Part shown: in pieces, positions 14,923 to 24,150 of the stretch
Layout of the letters: the number at the start of each line of letters is the position of its first letter
How positions within the stretch are numbered: position 1 is the first letter of the stretch
DNA from: an uncultured Clostridia bacterium
GTDB lineage: Bacteria > Bacillota > Clostridia > Christensenellales > Aristaeellaceae
Reading direction: 5' to 3'
NCBI GenBank assembly: GCA_934675735.1
Contig: CAKURR010000026.1
Location: 1-27,765, forward strand
Length of the DNA stretch: 27,765 nucleotides
Notes under the pieces: model-generated
Database searches by the model: none
The model's input: the letters and a program-made list of their open reading frames with translations, nothing else
What the model was told of the DNA's origin: nothing
Made by a program: the position numbers and the translations under genes

Positions 14923-15896
14923 TTACGGCTCACACAGATGGCAGGCCACCATGTGCCCGCCGCCGACGTCCCTCAGCTCCGGCTGACACGTTCTGCACTT
15001 TTCCGTGGCGAAACGGCAGCGCGTGTTGAACCGACAGCCGACGGGCGGGTTGAACGGGCTGGGCAGTTCGCCGCTCAGGCGAATGCGGTCGGGCTGCACA
15101 TCCACATCGGGAATCGGGATGGACGAGAGCAGCGCCTGCGTATATGGATGCTGCGCGTGGGCATACAGCTCGTCCTTCGTGGCGATTTCCATCACCCGGC
15201 CCAGATACATGACCATGATGCGGTCGCACACATAGCGGACGACGCTCAGGTCGTGCGAGATGAACATATACGTCAGCGACATATCGCGCTGCAAATCCTT
15301 CATCAGGTTGAGCACCTGCGCGCGGACGGAAACATCCAGCGCGGAGACCGGCTCGTCGCAGACGACAAACTCGGGGTTGAGAATCAGCGCGCGCGCAATC
15401 ATGATTCGCTGGCGCTGGCCGCCGGAAAACTCGTGCGGGTAGCGGTTGAGATATTCATGCGGCAGGCCGACCTTGGTCATCATATCCAGCACGGCCTGTT
15501 CGCGCTCGGCCTTGGCGCCGATTTCAAACACATCCAGCGGCGCGCAGATAAGCTCCTTGACCGTCATTCTCGGGTTGAGCGAGGCATACGGGTCCTGAAA
15601 GATAATCTGCATCTTGCGGCGGTAGTCGCGCATCTCCTTGGCGCTCAGCGTGCTCAGGTTAACGCCGTGATAAATCACCTTACCCGCGTCCGGCTCGTGC
15701 AGGCGCAGAATGGTTCTGCCCAGCGACGATTTGCCGCAGCCGGATTCGCCGACGACGCCGAACGTTTCGCCCCGCCGAATCTCAAAACTGACGTCATCGA
15801 CGGCGCGGACGGTTTTCGGCTTGCTTTCCAAAAATTTCTTCTTCGACGTGAAGTATTTTTTCAAATGCTCGACGCGAAGCAGCGGCGCTTGCTCGC

Positions 15897-15900
<4 letters not shown>
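14923..15900 (-). CDS. dppF: Dipeptide/oligopeptide ABC transporter ATPase DppF/OppF
   Basis: A 325-residue ATPase with Walker A GESGCGKSS, Q-loop QIIFQDPYASLNP, signature SGGQRQR and Walker B FVVCDEP followed by the D-loop SALD. The C-terminal oligopeptide/dipeptide extension (NPPVGCRFNTRCRFATEKC) carries four conserved cysteines, which in some OppD/F proteins hold an iron-sulfur cluster. It forms a heterodimer with the upstream DppD to drive import. The start overlaps the dppD stop by ATGA. The split between Dpp and Opp cannot be made from sequence; the symbol follows general usage. Confidence 0.93.
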
Positions 15901-16889
<989 letters not shown>

Positions 16890-16941
16890 GTTGTTTACCT
16901 CGCTATCCTCATGTTCGGGCGGCCCAAAAGCCGGGATAAGG

Positions 16942-16977
16942 TTCTGTCTGCCCCGAAACCCTTCGAGGCAGACAGAA
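16942..16977 (-). other. Intercistronic stem-loop between dppA and dppD
   Basis: TTCTGTCTGCC (16942-16952) pairs with GGCAGACAGAA (16967-16977), an 11-bp perfect stem without a U-run. It lies just after the substrate-binding-protein gene. Such hairpins commonly protect the upstream message or reduce read-through, so that binding protein outnumbers the ATPases. Confidence 0.6.
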
Positions 16978-16991
16978 AGCAAACGGTTTTT

Positions 16992-18578
16992 TTACTTTTC
17001 GATCTTCCACTGCCAAACCGCGCGGTTGAGCAGGCTGAAGTCCTCAAAGTGGACGTTGGAAATCTTGTTGCTGTAAGCGACAAGGTCGTTCTGGAAATAC
17101 AGGAAGGCGAACGGCACCTGATCGCGCAGCATCATCTGATACTCGTAGTAGATGGGCAGGCGCTCTTCGTAGGTGTCGACTGCGAAGCCCTCGACCATGC
17201 CCTTTTCATACAGGGACGGGTCGCTGTTCTGAGAGAAGTTGTTGACGTGGCCCGGGCGCATGTTCACAACGCTCTCGGCCGGGTCCGGGCTTCCGCCGGA
17301 GCCGATGAGGCCGAAGTCGTAGTTGCCCGCGCGGCACTCGGTCAGCACGGTGGCGAAGTCGGTGGTCACGATTTCAACGTTGATGCCGATCTTGGCCAAA
17401 TCCTGCTGAATGAGCACAGCGGACTTCTCGCGCATTTCGCTGCTCTTGGAGACGCGCAGGGTGTAGGTCTTGCTGGTGTCGAAGCCGGAATCCTTCACCA
17501 TCTGGGCGGCCTTTTCCACGTCGTAGGGAATCGGCAGCAGGTCGGGGTTGAAATACGGATGGTTCTGACGGAGCGGGCCCGCGGCGGCCTCGCCCTCGCC
17601 GCGCATGAGGTTGTTGACCATCACGTCGCGGTTGATGGCCATGTTGATCGCCTGACGAACTTCCTTCGGGATGTTGTTGACGTTCATGGTCATGTACTGA
17701 TAGCCCAGGGACTGAACGGACTCGGTGGTCAGGTTATCCTGCATCTTGGCCATATCCCAATCGTTCATCGGGATGCTGCCCTGACTGGAGCCGGCCACGA
17801 TGTCGATTTCGCCGTTCATCAGACCGCTGAGCAGGTTGGTGGAAGCCACCACGCGAACCACAAAGCGGTCAAATTCCGGCGCGCCGAGGTAATAGTTCTT
17901 GTTGGCGGTGAACTCCACGCGCTCGCCGGAGATGCTGCTCTCGTAGATGCAGGGGCCGGAACCGATCGGGTGCTGCCAGAACTCGTTGGTCATGATTTCA
18001 TCGACCGGAATATCGGCCAGCAGGTGCTCGGGCAGCACATAGAAGTCGCGGAAGGTCTGGGTAATCATGTAGCTCAGCGGCGCGGGGTTCTTCATGTCAA
18101 ACTCCACGGTGTGCGCGTCGAGCGCCTTCACGCCGAACTCCTCGCCCTCGACCAGCACGCCGCTGTCGTCCGTGCCGGTGAAGAAGGCGACCTTGCTGCG
18201 GCGCGGATGGGTGATGGCGGGGTTGGCCATCAGCTTGGCGGTGAAAACCACGTCGTCGGCGGTCACGGGCTCGCCGTCCTGCCAGGTCGCGTTCTCGTTG
18301 AGGTGGAAGGTCAGCACAAGGCCGTCCTGCGTCCAGCTGTCCGCCAGACGCGGCTCGTGCTCGCCGTTGGCCTTGACCAGAATCAGCTTGTCAAACATCA
18401 GCTCAATCACGGCGTCGCTGCTCGCGTTGGTCGTGTTGAAGGGGATGAACGTCTCCCACGCGCCGGTCATCGCCATCGTGATGGTCACCGGTTCGTCGGC
18501 GGCGGCCACAGCCATCACACTGACCAGCAGCAAAGCGGTCATCAGCGCCAGCAGGGCCTTTTTCAGGGTCTTTTTCAT
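16992..18578 (-). CDS. dppA: Peptide ABC transporter substrate-binding protein (SBP_bac_5)
   Basis: A 528-residue exported protein; AAGGAGG precedes ATG 18578. The signal peptide is MKKTLKKALLALMTALLLVS followed by VMAVAAADEP; there is no lipobox cysteine, unusual for a Gram-positive binding protein, which normally needs a lipid anchor. The mature part has the SBP_bac_5 layout: TITMAMTGAWETFIPFNTTN, RLADSWTQDGLVLTFHLNENATWQDGEPVTADDVVFT, and YQYMTMNVNNIPKEVRQAINMAINRD. It should capture di- or oligopeptides outside the cell and deliver them to DppBC. Confidence 0.93.
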   Translation of the reverse strand: MKKTLKKALLALMTALLLVSVMAVAAADEPVTITMAMTGAWETFIPFNTTNASSDAVIELMFDKLILVKANGEHEPRLADSWTQDGLVLTFHLNENATWQDGEPVTADDVVFTAKLMANPAITHPRRSKVAFFTGTDDSGVLVEGEEFGVKALDAHTVEFDMKNPAPLSYMITQTFRDFYVLPEHLLADIPVDEIMTNEFWQHPIGSGPCIYESSISGERVEFTANKNYYLGAPEFDRFVVRVVASTNLLSGLMNGEIDIVAGSSQGSIPMNDWDMAKMQDNLTTESVQSLGYQYMTMNVNNIPKEVRQAINMAINRDVMVNNLMRGEGEAAAGPLRQNHPYFNPDLLPIPYDVEKAAQMVKDSGFDTSKTYTLRVSKSSEMREKSAVLIQQDLAKIGINVEIVTTDFATVLTECRAGNYDFGLIGSGGSPDPAESVVNMRPGHVNNFSQNSDPSLYEKGMVEGFAVDTYEERLPIYYEYQMMLRDQVPFAFLYFQNDLVAYSNKISNVHFEDFSLLNRAVWQWKIEK

Positions 18579-18647
18579 GGTTTTTCCTCCTTGCTTTTTA
18601 TCCAAATCCGCGCTCGGCGCGAACCAGATTCTTGTTTATCGGCGGTA

Positions 18648-19517
18648 TCAGATAGCCATCTTGGTATCCAGCGCGTCGCGGATGCCGTCGCCCAAGAAGT
18701 TGATGCACAGAATCGTCACCAGCAGCGCGATTCCCGGCGGCACCCAGAGCCACGGCCTTGTAGCCAGCACGCTGATGGACTGCGCTTCGTAGAGGATGTT
18801 GCCCCAGGAGGCCTGCGGCACCTGAACGCCCATGCCCATGAAGCTCAGCGCGGACTCGGTGATAATCGCCTGCGCGGCGCGGAAGGTGAACGCGATGAGC
18901 ACCGGCGCAAACGAGTTGGGCAGAATGTATTGGGTCATAATCGCGCCGTCGCGCGTGCCGACCGCGCGGGCGGCCTCGACGTATTCGCATTCGCGGACGG
19001 AAAGCACGTTGCCGTAAATCGTCCGCGCGAAACGCGGCCAGCCCAGTATGCCGATGACCACCGTCACCGTCGTAATCGACGGGCCGAGCACGGAAACCAG
19101 CACCAGAATCAGCACCATCGACGGGAAGGACATGAACACGTCGCTCAGGCGCATGATGAGCGTTTCAATCCACCCGCGGTAATAACCCGCAATCAGGCCC
19201 AGCGGCACGCCGATGACCAGACTGATGATGGCGGAAATGATGCCCACAGAGAGCGACACGCGGCCGCCCGCAATGAAGCGGGCGAAGCTGTCGCGGCCCA
19301 CGTCGTCCGTGCCCAGCCAATGCTCGGCTGAGGGCGGCGCGCCGAAGTAGGTGCTGTAATCCGTGGTATACGGGTCAAGGTGCAGCACAATCGGCAGGAA
19401 AATGACGAGCAGCACCTCCACAATCAGCACGCACAGGCTGACCATCGCCAGCTTGTGTTTTTTGAAGCGGCGCACAACATCCATCATATAGGAGGTTGAT
19501 TTTTCGGTATTGGCCAT
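18648..19517 (-). CDS. dppC: Dipeptide/oligopeptide ABC permease DppC/OppC
   Basis: A 289-residue permease; GGAGGGG lies just before ATG 19517. It has an N-terminal OppC_N helix (LAMVSLCVLIVEVLLVIFLP), the HWLGTDDVGRD segment typical of OppC, and a BPD_transp_1 domain with the EAA loop YVEAARAVGTRDGAIMTQYILPN, which docks the ATPases. About six membrane helices. It follows dppB by 13 bases. Confidence 0.93.
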   Translation of the reverse strand: MANTEKSTSYMMDVVRRFKKHKLAMVSLCVLIVEVLLVIFLPIVLHLDPYTTDYSTYFGAPPSAEHWLGTDDVGRDSFARFIAGGRVSLSVGIISAIISLVIGVPLGLIAGYYRGWIETLIMRLSDVFMSFPSMVLILVLVSVLGPSITTVTVVIGILGWPRFARTIYGNVLSVRECEYVEAARAVGTRDGAIMTQYILPNSFAPVLIAFTFRAAQAIITESALSFMGMGVQVPQASWGNILYEAQSISVLATRPWLWVPPGIALLVTILCINFLGDGIRDALDTKMAI

Positions 19518-19530
19518 TTCAATCCCCTCC

Positions 19531-20487
19531 TTAATACTTGATTCGTGGATCGAGCACGTTGTAAAGCAGGTCGATGAGCAGGTTGCCGATGAGCACGGTG
19601 ACCGCAATTACGACCGTGATGCCCATGATGGCGGGATAATCGCGCGCATTGATGGACTGCACCATCAGGCTGCCCAAGCCCGGCCAGCCAAAAATCTGCT
19701 CGGTGACGACCGCGCCGCCGATGAGCGCCGGAATCTGCATGCCGAACCACGAGACCAGCGGAATCCACGCGTTGCGCAGCGCATGGCGGATGAGCACCGG
19801 CGTTTCCAGCAGGCCCTTGGCGCGCGCGGTGCGCACGTAGTCGCTCTGCAAAACCTCCATCATCGAGCCGCGGCACTGACGAATCAGGCTGCCGATGTAT
19901 TGGATGGCCAGCACGCACGCGGGCAGAATCAGGTGGCGCAGCAGCATCGCGCCCGTCTTGACGCCGGAGGAATCATACATGCCCGAGGACGGGAGCAGCT
20001 TCAGCCGGACGCTGAAAATGTAGATAAGCACCAGCGCCGCGAAGAAGTTCGGCAGCGCCGCACCGATGAACGAAATGCCCGAGGAGACGTAATCCCAGCC
20101 GGAATACGGCTTATAGGCGGCCATGATGCCCAGCGGCAGGGCGATAATCACCGTCAGCAGCATTGCGCTGCCGGTCAGCAGCAGCGTCGGCCCGATGCGC
20201 TCGAGCACCATGCCCATCACGGGCAGACCCGTGCGGTAAGAGGTGCCGAGGTTGCCTTGCAGCAGCTGAATCAGCCAGCGGAAATACTGAATGTAAACGG
20301 GCTGATCCAGACCGAGGGATTTTTCCATCGCCTCCATCTGCTCTTTGGTCGCCATCGGGTCGTTGAACATGATTTCCAGCGGGGAGCTGGGCGTCATCGA
20401 GGCCAGAATATACACCAGCAGCGTGATGCCAAAGAACGTGGGAATCGCAACCAGAATGCGTTTGATAATGTAGCGTAATCTACTCAT
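19531..20487 (-). CDS. dppB: Dipeptide/oligopeptide ABC permease DppB/OppB
   Basis: A 318-residue permease, first gene of the operon; ATG 20487 follows AGAGGAAG. It has the typical N-terminus RYIIKRILVAIPTFFGITLLVY, the SLGLDQPVYIQYFRWL segment, GNLGTSYRTG, and the EAA loop YVRTARAKGLLETPVLIRHALRN. It ends with the usual LLIDLLYNVLDPRI. It forms the channel with DppC. Confidence 0.94.
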   Translation of the reverse strand: MSRLRYIIKRILVAIPTFFGITLLVYILASMTPSSPLEIMFNDPMATKEQMEAMEKSLGLDQPVYIQYFRWLIQLLQGNLGTSYRTGLPVMGMVLERIGPTLLLTGSAMLLTVIIALPLGIMAAYKPYSGWDYVSSGISFIGAALPNFFAALVLIYIFSVRLKLLPSSGMYDSSGVKTGAMLLRHLILPACVLAIQYIGSLIRQCRGSMMEVLQSDYVRTARAKGLLETPVLIRHALRNAWIPLVSWFGMQIPALIGGAVVTEQIFGWPGLGSLMVQSINARDYPAIMGITVVIAVTVLIGNLLIDLLYNVLDPRIKY

Positions 20488-20549
20488 GTCTCTTCCTCTA
20501 TTCAGCACAGCCGTGCGTCGCTTCAGGGGAGAACCGCCCGCCCTTTGTG

Positions 20550-20593
20550 TGATATGATTATAAATATTACCACATTGCAGAACGGAATGCAAT
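20550..20593 (-). promoter_or_regulatory. dpp operon promoter region with operator-like sites
   Basis: A minus-strand TATAAT (20557-20562) without a good -35 lies about 70 bases before dppB. TGATATGATTA (20550-20560) overlaps the -10/+1 and is identical to a site at the URO-D promoter. An inverted repeat ATTGCA-gaacggaa-TGCAAT (20574-20593) covers the -35 region. The weak -35 and two palindromic sites suggest regulated expression. Confidence 0.55.
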
Positions 20594-20663
20594 CATTTTT
20601 ACAAAATAATTATGTTGTTTCTTGTCGTAATCGTCGTTTTATCCATTTTACGAACGAACGATT

Positions 20664-20729
20664 CATAAATTTTGTTGACAGGCCGATGGGATTCATGATA
20701 TCATAAATCTGTTTTATCCAAATTTTATG
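20664..20729. repeat. Inverted repeat bracketing the FCD-regulator promoter
   Basis: CATAAATTTTG (20664-20674) and CAAATTTTATG (20719-20729) are inverted copies with one mismatch, on either side of the promoter. They could bind a regulator at two spaced sites or be AT-rich promoter context. Confidence 0.35.
20675..20709 (+). promoter_or_regulatory. FCD-regulator promoter with overlapping operator
   Basis: TTGACA (20675-20680) and TATCAT (20699-20704), spacer 18. The perfect palindrome ATGATATCAT (20695-20704) covers the -10, and its extension ATGATATCATAAATC (20695-20709) matches the URO-D promoter at 14 of 15 positions. Confidence 0.7.
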
Positions 20730-20763
20730 AGCCGAAAGGTTCAGGAAACTGCGAGGTATACGC

Positions 20764-21435
20764 ATGGAGACTCAACACAAACCCACTCTCAAAGATGAGG
20801 TTTATCAGCAAATCGTCGAATTGATTTGCAACGGCTCCATCAAAACCGGCGAAATCATCACGGAAAAGCAGCTCATCAACCACTTCGGCATCAGCAAATC
20901 CCCCGTGCGCGAGGCGCTCATCCAGCTCGGCCACGACAACGTGCTCAAGAGCATCCCCCGCTGTGGCTACCAGGTCATCCAGATTCAGGCCAAAGACATT
21001 CGGGATTTGACCGAGGTTCGGCTTTATCTGGAACTGGGCTGCCTGCAAAAGCTGATTGAAGCCCCGAGCGAAGCGCATCTGGCCAAGCTCCGGGAGCTGA
21101 ACCGCCTGCGCAACAAGCCGCTCGAGCAGAAGGACGTCTGGTCGGCGTGGGATAACAACGTACAGTTCCACCTCTGCCTGCTGGAAGGGGCGGGCAACGC
21201 CTACGCGCTGGATTTGCTTCGGCGGACGCTGTCCACCTGCACCCGCGCTTACGCGCAGCTGTATTACAACCATCGGGAGAGCGTGATTTCCGCTTCGTCC
21301 TCCACCCACGCGCACGAGCGCATCGTCGCCGCCATCGAGGCGCATGACATCGGCAGCGCGACGGCGCTTCTGCGCGAGGATATCCTGCGCATGCAGACCG
21401 ACCTGCTCCCCCGCAACTTCAACGAAATCCATTGA
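20764..21435 (+). CDS. GntR-family transcriptional regulator, FCD subfamily
   Basis: A 223-residue protein. The N-terminal winged helix-turn-helix (LKDEVYQQIVELICNGSIKT, then ITEKQLINHFGISKSPVREALIQL) is followed by a helical FCD ligand-binding domain at about 78-215, with the metal-site histidines in VQFHLCLLE and STHAHERIVAAIEAHD. FCD members sense organic acids or amino-acid-related ligands and usually repress nearby operons. It sits between, and is divergent from, the dpp operon; the URO-D gene converges on it. The palindrome on its own promoter suggests autoregulation. A modest GAGG ribosome site precedes ATG 20764. Confidence 0.92.
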   Translation: METQHKPTLKDEVYQQIVELICNGSIKTGEIITEKQLINHFGISKSPVREALIQLGHDNVLKSIPRCGYQVIQIQAKDIRDLTEVRLYLELGCLQKLIEAPSEAHLAKLRELNRLRNKPLEQKDVWSAWDNNVQFHLCLLEGAGNAYALDLLRRTLSTCTRAYAQLYYNHRESVISASSSTHAHERIVAAIEAHDIGSATALLREDILRMQTDLLPRNFNEIH

Positions 21436-21460
21436 GCAGGGGCAGACGCCCTGCTTTTTT
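21435..21460 (+). terminator. Terminator of the FCD regulator gene
   Basis: GCAGGG (21436-21441), a seven-base loop, CCCTGC (21449-21454) and TTTTTT; the stem starts at the last base of the stop codon. Confidence 0.88.
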
Positions 21461-21502
21461 GATGGCCGCCGAAAGTGTCTGGGGGAAAACGCTTCGTTTC
21501 GC

Positions 21503-22468
21503 TTAAACGCCCTTGACCCGCTCGACTTCCTCCACCACGCAGCGGATGCGGTCGGGCGAAATGTGGGTCGGCAGGGTGCAGTCCGAACCGACGATAAAGC
21601 GCCTGCCCTTCATCTCTTCGAGCACCTTGTCGGTGTGCGCCTGAATCTGCTCGGCCGTGCCGTCCACCAGCACGCCGCTGCGATCCTGAAAGCCACCGAG
21701 AATCACGCTGTTCGGGAACAGCTCCGCGCCGCGGGTCAGGCTGGTATTGTTGTGGTAAATGCTCCAGTTGACCACCGCCGGATTCAGGTCGGTGAAGCGG
21801 CTGAAATCGATGTTGGATTTGCAGATGTGCAGCACGTTGAACGGCGTCTTTTCCTTGATGTGGGCGTAGAGCTTCCGCTCAAAGCCCGCAACCTCTTCCA
21901 TATATTCGTTGTGGAAAAACCAGTTCGCCTCGCCGCCCAGCGCCGCGTAGAAAATGCCGTCCGCGCCCGCCTCCAGCGAGCAATCCACCAGCTCCATCAG
22001 CGAATCGGTGAACATGTCGAACACGTCGCGCATTTCCCGCTTCTTCTCGCGGCAGAAAATCGAAAGGCCGTAGCCCATACCGACGTAATTGCCCGCAAAG
22101 CCCGTCGCGTGGAACACGGAGGCCACCAGGCCGTGAATCGTCGCCAGAATCGGATATTCGCCGCCCGCCCGGTCCGCGATGCGCTTGATGATATCCATCT
22201 GGTCGATGAAGGGCTTATCCTTGCGGGTGAAGCGGCGGAATTTGCCGATATCCGCCGTGCTGAGAATCCGGCTTTCCCCATCGTAAAGCAGATTCTCGTT
22301 CATCACCTTGAGGATATCCACATTCGTCTGGCGGACAAAGTCCATATGCGCCTTGATGGCCGCGTCGCCGTGGTGCATCTCCTCCGGAAAATGCAGCCAG
22401 AAGCCGACGGGCACGCGGTCAACCGGCTTCCCCTCCAGCACATTGTAGACTCTTTCCTTTTTATTCAT
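21503..22468 (-). CDS. URO-D/MtaA-superfamily protein (uroporphyrinogen decarboxylase-like)
   Basis: A 321-residue protein with ATG 22468 after AAGGGGG. The start MNKKERVYNVLEGKPVDRVP is the classic beginning of this superfamily, and the fold continues with EAGADGIFY and NVLHICKSNID. His214, Cys216 and Cys297 match the H-x-C...C zinc site of methylcobamide:coenzyme M-type methyltransferases rather than the arginine-rich pocket of true heme HemE. So it is more likely a methyltransferase-like or demethylase partner than a heme enzyme. No corrinoid protein gene is visible nearby. It has a strong promoter carrying the FCD-type palindrome. Confidence 0.85.
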   Translation of the reverse strand: MNKKERVYNVLEGKPVDRVPVGFWLHFPEEMHHGDAAIKAHMDFVRQTNVDILKVMNENLLYDGESRILSTADIGKFRRFTRKDKPFIDQMDIIKRIADRAGGEYPILATIHGLVASVFHATGFAGNYVGMGYGLSIFCREKKREMRDVFDMFTDSLMELVDCSLEAGADGIFYAALGGEANWFFHNEYMEEVAGFERKLYAHIKEKTPFNVLHICKSNIDFSRFTDLNPAVVNWSIYHNNTSLTRGAELFPNSVILGGFQDRSGVLVDGTAEQIQAHTDKVLEEMKGRRFIVGSDCTLPTHISPDRIRCVVEEVERVKGV

Positions 22469-22812
22469 CTGCGATGTTCCCCCTTTTTTGAATCTTTCCG
22501 TCATCTTGACACTTTGCTCACCAAGAATGCAAAAATCGGATTGACTATCCGGCGTTCTTCTGATATGATTAATGATATCATCAGTCGTCAGGCTTGTCAA
22601 TCTCAAACAATTCATTTCTCCAATCTTTTTTCAACCTTCCCGTTTGCGCCTCTTCGGACACTTTTGTCCGCCGCCGCGCCGCCCGAAAGGGGGATTGCGC
22701 CCCGTTTCGTCCCCCTCGGCCCGCGTTGACAATCTGAAAGCGGGCAAAATCCCGTTGCCATCGCGCTTTCACACCCGTCAGGACTCAACTATCGATATCA
22801 GGAGGTCATCGT
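22469..22812. other. Divergent intergenic region between URO-D and cysteine desulfidase genes
   Basis: No gene is seen. It holds the minus-strand URO-D promoter and operator (22561-22600). On the plus strand the leader of the desulfidase gene has several GC hairpins: GGGGGA/TCCCCC (22689-22694 with 22710-22715), GCCCGC/GCGGGC (22719-22724 with 22740-22745) and the competing CGGG/CCCG (22741-22744 with 22751-22754). I could not find a convincing plus-strand promoter. Confidence 0.5.
22561..22600 (-). promoter_or_regulatory. URO-D gene promoter with near-palindromic operator
   Basis: On the minus strand TTGACA (22595-22600) and TATCAT (22572-22577), spacer 17. The 20-base near-palindrome 22561-22580 (TGATATGATTAATGATATCA, two mismatched positions) covers the -10 and start point. 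It includes ATGATATCAT, also found at the FCD promoter, and TGATATGATTA, also found at the dpp promoter. Confidence 0.78.
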
Positions 22813-24111
22813 ATGCTTTCTTCCGATTCCCGTTACGGCAACTACGTCAAAATTCTCCGCGAAGAGCTTGTCCCCGCGATGGGCTGCACCGAGCCGATTG
22901 CCATCGCTTACGGCGCGGCCAAGGCGCGCGAGCTGCTGGGCGCGCTGCCCGACTCCGTCCGCATTCAGGTCAGCGGCAACATCATCAAAAACGTGAAGAG
23001 CGTCGTCGTGCCCAACACCGATAACCTCAAGGGCATTGAAGCCGCCGCCGCCGCGGGCATCGTCGCGGGCCAATCCGAAAAGATTCTGGAGGTCATCAGC
23101 GACGTGACGCCCGAGCAGCGCGCCGCAATCCGCGATTACCTCGCGACGCATACCCTGACGGTCGAACCCGCCGAGGGCGATAAGATTTTTGATATCATCC
23201 TCACCCTCCGCGCCGGAGCGGATACCACCAAGCTCCGCATCTCCGATTATCACACCCACATCGTCTATATCGAGAAAAACGGCGAGGTGCTGCTGCAAAG
23301 CGGCGAAGTCGTGGCCGACAGCGCCCGCGACGTGCTCACCGACCGCTCCTGCATGTCCGTCGAGGGCGTACTGGATTTCGCTTCCACCTGCAATCTGGAT
23401 GACGTGCGCGACATGATTGAGCGCCAAATCGATTATAATTACGCCATCGCGCAGGAAGGCATGGCCCATAACTGGGGCGCGAACATCGGTTCCGTGCTCA
23501 AAGAGCACTACGGCACCAACATCCATTCCCGCGCGCGCTATATGGCCGCCGCCGGTTCGGATGCGCGCATGAGCGGCTGCGAAATGCCCGTGATTATCGT
23601 CTCCGGCAGCGGAAACCAGGGCATCACCGCCTCCGTGCCCGTGGTGGAATACGCCAAAGAGCTGAACGTCAGCCACGACCAGATGGTGCGCGCGGTGCTG
23701 CTCTCCGACCTGCTCACCATCCACCTCAAAACCGGCATCGGCCGCCTGAGCGCCTATTGCGGCGCGGTCAGCGCAGGCTGCAGCGCGGGCGCGGCCATCG
23801 CCTATCTGCACGGCGGCGGATTCCGTGAAATCGCCCATACGCTGGTCAACTCGCTCGCCATCGTCTCGGGCATGATTTGCGACGGCGCAAAGCCCTCCTG
23901 CGCGGCGAAGATTTCCGCCGCCGTCGATGCGGGTCTCGTCGGATACAGCATGTTTTGCAGCGGCCAGCAGTTCCGCGGCGGCGACGGCATCGTCACCAAG
24001 GGCGTGGAAGAGACCATCCGAAATATCGGCCGTCTCGGCCGCCTCGGCATGCGTGAAACGGATAAGGAGATTATCCGCATCATGACCAATCAGCCCGCCG
24101 CCGAAGCGTAA
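22813..24111 (+). CDS. L-cysteine desulfidase family protein (CyuA/YhaM, UPF0597)
   Basis: A 432-residue protein; AGGAGG precedes ATG 22813. Conserved blocks are EELVPAMGCTEPIAIAYGAA (Cys25), NWGANIGSVL, SGSGNQGITASVPVV, CGAVSAGCSAGAAIAY and ICDGAKPSCAAKIS. The cysteines in these blocks match the 4Fe-4S ligands of the cysteine desulfidase/serine dehydratase alpha family. Characterised members break L-cysteine into pyruvate, ammonia and sulfide in the cytoplasm under anaerobic conditions. No cyuP-type transporter or cyuR regulator is adjacent, but the peptide transporter nearby could supply cysteine. Serine dehydratase activity cannot be excluded. Confidence 0.9.
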   Translation: MLSSDSRYGNYVKILREELVPAMGCTEPIAIAYGAAKARELLGALPDSVRIQVSGNIIKNVKSVVVPNTDNLKGIEAAAAAGIVAGQSEKILEVISDVTPEQRAAIRDYLATHTLTVEPAEGDKIFDIILTLRAGADTTKLRISDYHTHIVYIEKNGEVLLQSGEVVADSARDVLTDRSCMSVEGVLDFASTCNLDDVRDMIERQIDYNYAIAQEGMAHNWGANIGSVLKEHYGTNIHSRARYMAAAGSDARMSGCEMPVIIVSGSGNQGITASVPVVEYAKELNVSHDQMVRAVLLSDLLTIHLKTGIGRLSAYCGAVSAGCSAGAAIAYLHGGGFREIAHTLVNSLAIVSGMICDGAKPSCAAKISAAVDAGLVGYSMFCSGQQFRGGDGIVTKGVEETIRNIGRLGRLGMRETDKEIIRIMTNQPAAEA

Positions 24112-24150
24112 TTTATTCAAGCTGTAAAAGCGGCTCTTCATTCATCAATC

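Noticed and set aside
16911..19331. An 806-codon open frame on the plus strand opposite dppA and dppC
   Set aside because: It is antisense to two well-supported genes, is rich in His/Val/Arg as GC-rich shadows are, and matches no family pattern.
21503..22468. Annotation as heme-pathway hemE
   Set aside because: The H-x-C...C residues fit the methyltransferase branch and there are no heme genes nearby.
22794..22800. GATATCA before the cysteine desulfidase ribosome site as another FCD operator
   Set aside because: Only seven bases match and the palindromic extension is missing; too short to support.
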